This document shows positions 54,801-64,000 of a stretch of 64,000 bases of DNA, in pieces. Position 1 is the stretch's first letter. Each line of letters starts with the position of its first letter. Below the pieces are notes generated by a model. That model had not been told where the DNA came from, searched no databases, and saw nothing but the letters and a program-made list of their open reading frames with translations. This DNA comes from Cytospora piceicola (Eukaryota > Ascomycota > Sordariomycetes > Diaporthales > Cytosporaceae): assembly GCA_023375675.1 (NCBI GenBank), contig JALQBC010000018.1:682001-746000 (forward strand), written 5' to 3'. The translations under genes were made by a program, and so were the position numbers.

Positions 54801-55822
54801 TGCCGAGAGGACTGGGATAATTCGTCCTTTGTCCAGCTCGGTTCCTGAAATCCCCTGGACAATATCCGTGACATCATCCTTAGAAAATAGATGTTCGGCA
54901 TGGAATGGTGCATAGATGGGAAGTTCCTTGAACTTCACCGTTTTGAACTCCTCCGATACTGCCAGTCTCGCAAGTGACAGGGGCGGTCCACTGATAGTGA
55001 TACCATTAAGAGCTTGAGCACTGATGAATGGCCTGGTTGTCACAGGCAGTGACTAGTAAAACCAGGATCAGCAATGAAATACCAATGCATGCGTCACAGC
55101 CGAAACAGTAGCGTACTTACACTGACTGTGCAGAAGGTTTGCAGTGCACGAGAAGCACTGGGCCCCGCAGCAACGAGAGACCACGGTTGTGAAGACTGAG
55201 TAAGAGTCTCCGGTTGCTCGTGTCCTGCCGTTCGCCTGCCTGCATCCGCAGCGCACAAGCCTGTCCTGAAAGCTATAACTACAGCAGTCACAGCCAGGGG
55301 CAGAAGTTCGAGCACACTTCTAGCACAACTGACGGCTGCGGCGGGGATGGCGCCAGTGCAGAGGCCGAGGAGGTGGGTGTTCTGTGGTGAAGGGTACGAG
55401 TGACTAGCTTGACTGGATTACATTTCAGCCTCACGGTCTTTACACGTACTCCAGGAACTATTCGATGTGGTTGCTCGAAAGTGGGATGGGGATAGGGGGT
55501 GGGGTGAGACATACCCAATGAAAGCTGCGAGTTGATACATGCATGTCAGTGCCATGCTGAGAGGCACACAGCGATGACTTGCATCTGGGCTACGGCTTGC
55601 CCATAGAATTAAGTCCTCCACGCATGTGAAACGAGGAAGGCAATTTCGTTCCTGAGGTGGCAGCCGATACAGCTCGGCCCGGAGGGCGTCGTAGCTCCCG
55701 CGGAGGAAATCATTCACAAGAGGATTGATGTGCCGAGAGCCTAGCATCAGCTCCTTCAGGAGTGGACCCACATTGCAGGTCTGATCCCCGAACAGGTACA
55801 ACGTGACCTCTTTTGGGGCCAT
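48805..55822 (-). CDS. Non-reducing polyketide synthase, SAT-KS-MAT-PT-ACP-ACP-TE
   Basis: Six exons on the minus strand: 55822-55515, 55412-55121, 55052-54010, 53897-50687, 50615-48933 and 48861-48805, in frame, 2197 residues. Starter-unit acyltransferase: GLCTGA, Cys121, and His251 (YAPFHAEH). Ketosynthase from about 390: DTACSSS (Cys560), His697 (MHGTGTQAGD), His740 (NIGHGEAASG). Malonyl transferase from about 924: GQGAQFPGMG and GHSLGEY (Ser1015). Product template about 1316-1640: His1351 (VKGHCVDNIPLCTPS) and Asp1541 (HPAIIDALTQ). Two carrier domains: LGVDSLLSL (Ser1702) and SGIDSLLSL (Ser1807). Thioesterase: GGWSAGG (Ser2005) and HHFSMM (His2174 or 2175). Every active site is intact. 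Order and size match the synthases for wA/YWA1 naphthopyrone and Pks1 tetrahydroxynaphthalene (melanin precursors), whose thioesterase does Claisen cyclisation. The product is inferred to be an aromatic polyketide of that kind. Confidence 0.95.
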
Positions 55823-58638
55823 GTTGGAAGACGAGCAAAGATATTGAATAGGACGCGAGGGATAATGACTTCGCGGCAACGGTGGGCACAACAGCTTGGA
55901 GTCCTCTATAGAGACGGCCGATCAACGACTGTCATAGTCAACTAGACGTATAAGGCACATTGATTCTATTTATTCAACACGATCGAATATAGCCAAGACG
56001 GATGGGTCAAATTTGAGGATTACAAAGTAGATATCTCACACTAACTTCGACATCTCCGTCTTACAGCCTCAGTGTCTTGCGTGGACGAGTGGACGAGGGG
56101 GCTTCTTGGGCTTGTCTCTGAGGGCATTGCTAGGTGGCTAGGTAGTCATGTCCGGCGGTTGGTGGGCCCGGTGGCCGAAATCAATTCAACGGAGTTCAGT
56201 GACAGTGATGCCTATATGTTGTGCACCACAAGACAATGCGGTCTGCTGTTGAAGAGCATTTTCATGGTGGTGTGTATGGCTAAAGTTTATCGACGTATGT
56301 AACCCCAGCCTCGGTCCCGAGACTAAGTAATATTTCGGGCCGGATTCGATGAGCTTATGCCAACTGTGATCGGATATGTCCTGCTTCCACGTCATGGGTA
56401 GTGGAACTGTGCTGTGTTCAGGGCAGTACTAGTCTCTCAAACAGCCATTGGGGTAGGTAGACCTTCCGAGGCTGGATATAAGACTGAACAGCGGTCAATC
56501 GGAGACCGAAGTTTGCTGACGGGAATGACGAAATATCATGATTGAACAGTCAGGTTTGGAATAGAAGAATGGGGAGAGAGGCGGGATACCTAGGTGAGTG
56601 GAAGATGGAAACGCAGCGTTACTCATGTTCACGCTACTAATCACCTGCCACTAATGGCGATCTCAGACTTGACATGTACAAGTCGTAGATACATGTATAA
56701 CACATGACTGAGTTTTCCTATTGCCGATCTCCAACTTTCACACCGTCTCAACTTGGTACGGGCCCCAATAATGACCCCGGGGAGTGACGGAGTAGGTATT
56801 GACGTCCTCCGTGTCATTTCCAATCAACGTTGAAGACTGGGGAAGAAGGTTACGGCATCCGTGTGTAACCACTTGTAAGATATTCGAGGAACAGCTTTAC
56901 GATGCATGTCATTGTCTGTCTTTTCGCTCCAGGGTTGCATGCATATAGGCTAGAACAGTGGATCAGGTTACTGGACCTGTTAATCTATTACCATGTTGTA
57001 TGCACCGTAGGTCAGCTCCGTGTTGCTGCTCCGGCGCTTGGCAACGGAACCTTCGTGGTTTCACAGATGGGACGTCGTACGTACTATCCATGGTTTCCGT
57101 AATGAGTCGTTCGGGAAGGACCACAGGTTAGGCTCTTCGGGTATCATGATCGAGACATTGGCGAACCGAATCTCCGATCGCTGGTTTTCGAACATGTCGA
57201 CTTAGCGCAGTGCATGGGATACTTCGGACCTCTTTGCTCTCCTCTGCTCGGCCTTGTTTGAAAAGCAAAACAGCCTCGCAACAAACTGTCGAATCGTAGC
57301 AGGTGTCTATATTCTGTACCTTGAAGCTACGAATCTACATTGCCTCAAGTGGGGAAAGTCTTGGGCGTATTCATCCTAAATATCCTTCGGAATGTTAACC
57401 CTGCCTAAATAAATTGCCCGTTGCAACAGTCAGCGATTCCCGCTGTGCTGTCTCAACACGAGCGGCATGCTGAAGTTTACGGACTGTAGAAGACCAGAGC
57501 CTGCGCAAGCTGGTAATCGCCCGGGAAGTCTCAGTGCATAGACTCCGCAGATCGTCAGCGAGTTCAAAACTCCCGAGATTATTATCGTTTCTACATACCA
57601 CAACTATGAGTACATGTGGTTGACGGGTTTTGTGTGCTAGCAACGGCCAAGCCTTCATGTCGGCATTAACACCAGGTTATTTGGGGACTATAGATTGAGC
57701 GGCTGACGACATAGAGGTGCATCAGTCACACATCTTTGCGAGTGGATGACAGTTCTGCCACACCCTGAAATGGCTGAATGTCCAGCTGTAACGTGGGGAT
57801 ACCCGCATTTTCCCTCCAGAATGATGCTCGAATAAGCAGTCTGAATCAAACTACGGCTGTCTTTGTAGAACCACATTCTCACTAAGCTTGATTGCCGGCC
57901 CTCTAAATGCCTGAGCGTGTACATTCTCAAGCTAGGCTTTTCCAATGCCGTTAAAGGACATCCGAAGAATGCCTTAGTGTCACCAAAAGCAGGCAAGGGC
58001 AGCTATGCTCTACCGTACCTTGGCACCGTTGTGACCTCGGGAAGTGGAAGTGTAACTAATACCCCTGATAGCAAGAAGGCTGGGAGGGTGACACATGTCC
58101 GACAATCAATCCGGTGTGTGGCACGGATTTTTGTTGTCCTTCAGTAGCTATGTGTAACCGGACTAGAGCACGGGTATGTCAGGGGTCAGTCCAGAGAGTG
58201 CCCGAAAGGAGGATCGCTTCAATGGCACTGTGCTATGCCGGGGGATACATGACACCTAGGCTACCAGCAGTGGTGGCTGAAGGTTGGTCTGCCATATTTT
58301 CTCGGATATGCGTACAACTTACAAGCTATTGCTCCGAGGTCTGCCATAGTTCTTACTGACATCCAGAACACAAGTCCGAGGCAGAGGGTGAGGTTTTGAT
58401 AACTCAGTCACTCAGCCGATATTGACACCTCTTGCGAGTTATGAACTTGTGCAGTTGTGCAACGCTATATCTATTTGAGACAGTCAAATGTAGCTGGCCA
58501 CCCACCCCCCCCCCCGCTCCCACCCTTCGAACGGGCGCTGTTTGTATCATAGCCGCATGAATTTTCGGATAAGCGACACCCTAGTTTCTATGAAATGTGA
58601 GTTGTCACCTCCGTACTCCGGTTGCTCGTATTATATGT
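55823..58638. other. 2.8-kb gene-free gap inside the polyketide locus
   Basis: Between the PKS start and the P450 stop I find only short, unrelated frames (the longest about 100 codons at 57688-57996 and 87 codons at 57395-57658, both minus strand), none with a recognisable motif. The 55.8-56.4 kb part should hold the PKS promoter. A C12 run lies at 58506-58517. The size of the gap would fit a lost tailoring or regulator gene. Confidence 0.5.
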
Positions 58639-60357
58639 TCAATATTCAACGCCACTGACATCCACGTGCTTCCCACCAAGGCTGTACCCCTCCTTCACAC
58701 CGCGCTCCCACTGCTCCTTGACCATATCCAGAGCCTGATCACGTCGCGGCAGAAACCTTACAGCGAAAGGCTTGGGTGCACTGAAACTCGTAGGCTCAAA
58801 TGCTGTATCGAAGTCCAAATTCATGCCAGCGGATTCGACACCATCTTCACCCAGGGGTGGGCGGATCTCGAACGCCCACAAAATATTCATGAGGGCAATG
58901 TTGAGTGTGTTTTCCGCGAGCTTCGCGCCAGGACAGACACGTCTACCTGCGCCAAAAGCAAAATGGTCGCGCTTGTAGGGATCACCGCCTGCGTACTCGG
59001 AGCTGTACTTCTGGTAGTCGATAAAGCGTTCTGGCCGGAATGTGAACGGGTCGTCGTAGCGGCGTGGGTCCTGTCCTAGAAAAGGGGTGTTGGCCAAAAT
59101 TACTGTACCCTTCGGAATCACGTAATCTTTATATTTGACGTCTTCGTCTGCATAATGCTTAATCGCCCAGACAGGAACAGGACGTAGACGCAGCATCTCC
59201 TTCACGCAGGCGCGGATGTAAGGCAGGTTGTGCAAGTCGTCAAAGACGGGGTGGCGATGTGGCCCAACTACACGCATAAGCTCATTATATGCGTTCTCCT
59301 GAGCATATGGAGTTGCAGCCAAGTGGAGGATCAGGTTGTTGAGCGTGATATAGCTCGTCTCGGAGCCGGCCTCAACGAGCCCGCTCACGTTCCATGCAGC
59401 ATCCTCATCGAACAAGCCAGCCCCTCTCCATGACGAGTCGTTCTCTAGCATCTGAAGTCCGAAGCACATTGGTGCACGACCAGAAATGTATTGCTTCTCA
59501 AGGCGTCGCCATAGTCGTAGCTTCGCGTCGAGGAGCGGCTTCGCGTAGCTTTCAGCTCGGGCGCGACCGGGCTGAAGAAAAGCAGGCAAATTCGTCAAGA
59601 ATGGCAATTCATCCACCAGGAACGAACCTGGCTTCGAGACTTTTCCCAGGATACGAGTACTGGACATCGCTTGCTTCACGTCCTCATGTTGCCAACTGTC
59701 CACGCGGCGGCCATACGTTGCAGTCATAAGCACGCTGAACGTGAACCGGCGGATATGGAGATAGAAGTCGCGCTGGTTGTGGTTGGAAAATGCCATATCG
59801 TATAGAAGCTGTTTTGCTTCGAACTCCTGGCTGGGAATGAAGGTGGCAGTCATGGTGGTAGAGAGAACCTGGTGTGAGATAGTCCTGTAGGCACGCCACT
59901 TGGCCCCATATGGCATAGTGAACTGGCGCATGCCTCCCACGACGATATCGTCAGCTAAAGGAGCGGGCTGCTTGGAAGATGTCTGCAGAGACTACGAGAC
60001 ATATCGATGTTAGCCCTAAGGTTATGAACAGATAAATCAGCGTGGATGAAGGGTCCTGACCTGTTTGTCGAGGATTTCCCTTACTGCCTGAGGGCTGTTC
60101 AAGACAACCCAATTGTACCAGCCCACACGAAGCTTGAACACTTCGCCATGCTCAAGAGCCCATTGATGCATTGTGAATATTGACCGTGGGGGCAGACCGA
60201 GGCCTATTCCAATCAGGGGCCAGCCCTGTGGCCCTGGCATCTTGTCGAGCCTTCGATCACGGCGGATCCATGCCGCAATACCTAGGAGTGCACTCAACAC
60301 AAGTAGTAATGAAGCCACCTCGTAAGTTTGGAATCGCAAAAGTTGAATGGTAGCCAT
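58639..60357 (-). CDS. Cytochrome P450 monooxygenase of the polyketide locus
   Basis: Two exons on the minus strand, 60357-60061 and 59991-58639 (phase 0), give 549 residues; an in-frame ATG at 60426 would add 23. An N-terminal membrane anchor (SLLLVLSALLGIAAWI) is followed by the hinge KMPGPQGWPLIGIG. The I-helix reads EAGSETSY (AGSETS at 307-312) with Glu where most P450s have Asp. The K-helix ExxR is EMLR (364-367), then FRPERF (PERF near 419), and the haem loop FAFGAGRRVCPG with ligand Cys452. It is a full-length microsomal enzyme expected to oxidise the polyketide or a derivative. It is divergent to the MFS exporter with 630 bp between starts, which suggests joint control, and lies 2.8 kb from the PKS in the same orientation. 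Confidence 0.92.
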
Positions 60358-60987
60358 GTTATCGACGAGCAGGAAGCTAATGATCAGACTGAACGATGTG
60401 GTTGAACTCAGAGGCGGCTGCAACATGTCTCCACCGAAAGCGCAGATGTTCGTGAAGGGGTTTTGATATATTCATATAAGCACTTATGACGTGCCCCCAG
60501 TCAATGTATCACTTTCAGTACGTACCTCGGAACCGAAAGTGAAAACATTGCGTTCGGACGTCCGCCTTTGGTGGGCGGGCATCAAAATTGCATAATGTGT
60601 CTCGGAGTGGTCCATCTCCGCAGACCCTAACCACGGACGCTTTATGATGAATGTCAACATCTTCGAAGTGATCATGGAAATGCTTATTTCGACGTGAGTG
60701 TAACGTCCGCCTTCTTCCGAATGCATGCCTGGTAATACCAATCACATGTTTGTACCTGTTTCTCACCTCTGGTTGCACAACCAACTGCAAGTCGGCGCAT
60801 CGATTATCCTTGTTCGTGCTGTTGTCGAAGGTCCGTAAGTTTCTACGGTCTTCATTCTTCATCCAACGTGTTGGCACCACACCACAGTAATACTGACTCC
60901 CCAAACCAATTTGTTCTCTCTTCCCACTTTTCTTCTTTTTACAACGGAAAAGTATTCGCCACAGTCAACTATCAGATTCACATCATC
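60358..60987. promoter_or_regulatory. Shared divergent promoter region, P450 / MFS exporter
   Basis: 630 bp between two opposite start codons. No obvious palindromic CGG-N-CCG site of a Zn2Cys6 regulator stands out by eye. Control by a shared element is inferred from the layout. Confidence 0.5.
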
Positions 60988-63078
60988 ATGTCGCAAAAGG
61001 AAGCTGGGAATCAGAGCCACGAGATGGTCTCGTTATCTCCCTCGACGCCACCCGAAGAACAGAATGGAAGAACACGTCGCCCGTTCAGTCAACACCAGCC
61101 TGCGCCAACAGAGCTCTACCTATCTGGATTCAAATTCGGCATCACCCTATTTGCCCTATTAACCGCCGTCTTCTGCGTTGCTTTGGATAGTACTATCATC
61201 TCGACGGCGATTCCCCGCATCACAGATGAATTTCACAACTTGCATGATGTCGGTTGGTATGGATCCGGTACGTCCACATGAAATACACTTTTGTCCAGAT
61301 TTTCTATCCTAGTGTTTCATGAGGAAAGTATTAAGGATATCTATAATAGCATACCTGCTCACGAAATGTGCTTTTCAACTGCCCTTCGGCAAGGTCTTTA
61401 AGATCTTCAGCCTCAAGTGGTCATTCCTCACAGCCCTACTGCTTTTCGAAGTTGGCTCAATTATTTGTGCAGCAGCACCATCGTCTACGGCCTTGGTCGT
61501 GGGGGTAAGCTCGGCCGACTCAATCTTGGATGTTCAAAGGCTAATGTGGTTTCTCGACTTACAGCGAGCTGTTGCTGGTATCGGCAGCGCTGGTGTGACC
61601 GGTGGCTCCCTCGTCATCATAGCCCATATCGTGCCCATGGAAAAACGGCCCACATATCAGAGCTTGACTGGTGGAATGTTTGGAGTGGCATCAATCGTCG
61701 CCCCATTGGTAAGCCCATTATTTGTTCACGATGCTGTACTATCCATCTAAGATGGCCACAGGTTGGAGGTGCATTCACAGATAGAGTGACATGGCGCTGG
61801 TGTTTCTGGATCAATCTTCCTCTTGGGTAAGATAAACTTCTCTCCAATTGACACTTATGCGTACCAATGCAATCCGTTGCACGACTGAAACACGAAAGCT
61901 AACATGTTAGGACGTATCTTTAGGGCCATAACTGCAGGAGTCATCATTCTCCTTCTCCATCTTCCTTCCAAAGGAAGCCCACCCGAGAAACAGAGTATCT
62001 CGGCAATACTCTGGAGCCTTGATCCCCTTGGATTCATGGCGTTCGTACCGAGCATTATCTGTGTGCTCCTAGCCCTAGAAGTGAGTAGTATCCGTAGATC
62101 CAAGTCGTCAATTTGTAGGGCCTGGGCTGACCGATATAATTGTCAGTGGGGCGGCACGACTTATACCTGGAACAGTGGCCAGATCATCGCCCTGTTTGTT
62201 GTGTTCGGTTTGACTCTCCTTGCTTTTGTCGGAATTCAGACCTGGCTCGGAGAAACGGCAACGAGTAAGTCTTCCGATTCTGTGAAATAGTAGACAAGAC
62301 TAACCGATCGTTTTTCCTTGCCATAGTACCTGCGCGTATTGCTACCCAGCGCACCGTTTGGTCGGCTTGCATTTATACTCTCTGTCTTACCGGCACATTC
62401 TTCCTCATGGTATACTTCATTCCTATCTATTTCCAAGCCGTCAAAGGCGTGACTGCTCTGCAGTCGGGGGTTGACACGATTCCTCTCATCGTCCCTCAGG
62501 TACTGGCTTTGATCATGGCTGGGATGTTAACCAGCAGGCTTGGCTATTATATGCCCTTTATCTATACTGCTGTCGTCGTCTCGTCAATAGCCACTGGCCT
62601 ACTCACTACATTGACACCACACACAAGCACGGCAGATTGGATCGGCTATCAGATCCTTTTTGGCTTTGGCATTGGGTGCGGTTTCCAGCTTCCACAGATC
62701 GCCGCACAGACTGTCTTGCCATTCAGAGATATACCCACTGGAATTGCCATTACTTTATTCTTCCAGTCACTGGGCGGATCGATATTTGTCAGTGCTGGAA
62801 ATAACATCCTCAACGATAGGCTTGTGAAGTATATCACAGCCCTGAAACTGCAGGGTGTTAAAGCGGAGGATGTGATCGAGGCTGGTGCCACTGCTTGGCG
62901 TGGCGTTGTGCCTGCGGAGTTTGTAGGCGCTGTTGTTAATGCGTACAGCCGTGCGTTGAGGGACACGTTCAGGGTCGGACTTATCACGGTGTGTCTGAGC
63001 TGTATAGGGGCTGCGTTTATGGAGTGGAAGAACGTAAAACGGGGGCGAAATGAGGAGAGGAAGGTCAACAAGAAGTAG
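60988..63078 (+). CDS. MFS exporter, DHA2 (14-helix) type
   Basis: Seven exons: 60988-61267, 61350-61504, 61565-61708, 61762-61826, 61924-62080, 62147-62264 and 62327-63078, in frame, 556 residues. After a polar N-terminus, helix 1 carries [16 protein letters not shown], the DHA2 motif D1 (LDxTIVxxALP). Motif A-like residues follow (PFGKVFKIF). The motif-C antiporter stretch [18 protein letters not shown] and the helix-6 signature [16 protein letters not shown] are typical of toxin/drug:H+ antiporters next to fungal secondary-metabolite genes. It ends in a basic tail ([13 protein letters not shown]). Likely role: export of the locus product or self-protection, at the plasma or vacuolar membrane. 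One splice (61826 to 61924) has two usable acceptors; I chose the one giving [12 protein letters not shown]. Confidence 0.92.
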
Positions 63079-64000
63079 GGTACTTCATTTAATACGTACC
63101 TAGGCACTGTAAGGTATACTGATTAGGAACCAATTTGTCGATGAACGTACTCTGTATTTCAAAGTATTGGAAACAGATGGGTTCCACTTCTAGAGGCTGT
63201 TATCGCCTTTCGGGCTCCAGGGCTGTCATCGACGGCAGTCAGATGCTGCGTATCACGACAGATACCAAGTTCCACGCCAAGGAAATAACAAGACACGACT
63301 TTTTCCCCCTTCCTCCAACCTCTGAGGCTCGGCCCTGACCCTTGATCTCCTCTTCCTCAACACTGATGTGGTCCATGACGTCCAACCACGAGCCACGTCG
63401 GCTGCTAATGTGCTCTAGGATGTGTGCATGGTGTCAGCTCCAGCCCTCTGCCAGACATTCTTCCTGTCTTAGAGTAATGTCATCCTTTGATGACAGCCAC
63501 GTCCTGTAGCCAGAGCAGCGATGGCTGCAGGTCCGTCAACGATGTGGCTCAATTCACCAATTCATCCTGCTTTCCGTCAGCAGAGACACTTGATTGTTGC
63601 TAGTTCTCGTTCTGTAGTATCAGTTCGGGTTATTACATAGGTAGCTTGATGAAGATTATTTGGGAAACATCGCCTCAATTATATCCACCCATACCTAGCT
63701 AGTAGGTAATAATTTGGATGCTAATTTCGGAAAAGCTGGGTGACATAATACTTATGTCAGGCCCTGGAGCCACTTGGTGCATATGCTTGACAAGCACAAT
63801 AACTTGTCTTAGCCGTGTCGACCGTAGTATCAAAAGACTTGCTGATCTAAGATTCGATCTGACAGTTTGACAGCCCAGTTACTCGTCTGAGAGCTGGGAA
63901 GATGCCCGTTCTGCTGTCACCGGCAATCAAGGAGGCCGAAAGTTTGGTATGGTGCACGGTCCAGGAGTGTTTTGACCTAACTTACTCCTATAGTAAAAAT
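63079..64000. other. Right-edge intergenic region
   Basis: About 920 bp after the exporter stop. An ACCTAGG element lies near 63099. Short frames only. Whether the gene cluster continues beyond the window cannot be seen. Confidence 0.5.

Noticed and set aside
57395..57996. Possible pathway-specific transcription factor in the PKS-P450 gap
   Set aside because: Neither of the two short minus-strand frames shows a Zn2Cys6 cysteine cluster or any other DNA-binding motif.

Overview
The window is nuclear DNA of a filamentous ascomycete (Pezizomycotina). Protein genes carry many short introns (about 50-140 nt, GT..AG), two tRNA genes have introns, there is a fungal non-reducing polyketide synthase, and one AT-rich block shows the mutation signature of RIP (repeat-induced point mutation, a fungal genome defence). 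The species cannot be named from the sequence. I rebuilt spliced gene models by hand; all exon sums given below keep the reading frame.

Layout. 1-16.5 kb: an F-box/ankyrin-like protein (-), an RNA 3'-terminal phosphate cyclase (+), a cytochrome P450 (+), a small cysteine-bearing secreted protein (+), the ribosome-assembly factor NSA2 (+), an eight-exon Dal5/Tna1-type MFS permease (-) and, facing away from it, an isopenicillin-N-synthase-like 2-oxoglutarate/Fe(II) oxygenase (+). 16.6-24.6 kb: a gene-free repeat island. It holds three tandem 219-bp units, about 2.2 kb of degenerate TAAG/TAGC simple sequence, a strong 82-nt hairpin, a short unmutated island, and a 4.04-kb DNA transposon with 156-bp terminal inverted repeats and a nonsense-riddled DDE transposase. 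24.6-27 kb: gene debris.

27-35.3 kb: an MFS permease (-) and a type-B carboxylesterase (+) in divergent orientation, a TDP2-like endonuclease/exonuclease/phosphatase protein (+), and an aldo-keto reductase (-). 35.3-48.8 kb: tRNA-Ile(AAU), a decayed short fungal gene, a 2OG-Fe(II) oxygenase (-), an RBR-type RING protein (+), an intronless OTU-like protein whose catalytic cysteine position is serine (-), a small eight-cysteine secreted protein (-), tRNA-Ala(UGC) and an acyl-CoA dehydrogenase pseudogene (-).

48.8-63.1 kb: a probable secondary-metabolite locus. It has a 2197-residue non-reducing polyketide synthase (SAT-KS-MAT-PT-ACP-ACP-TE, -), then 2.8 kb without a recognisable gene, then a P450 (-) and a 14-helix DHA2-type MFS exporter (+) sharing one 630-bp divergent promoter region. 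The likely division of labour is an aromatic polyketide made by the synthase, oxidised by the P450 and exported by the transporter; the product is an inference from domain order only. No transcription factor, methyltransferase or reductase is recognisable in the locus.

No clearly new defence or immune system was found. The strongest oddities are the RIP-mutated repeat island with its untouched hairpin and spacer, the serine-for-cysteine OTU-like protein, the 18-nt microexon, and the NSA2 start codon that stands alone in a 3-nt coding exon.
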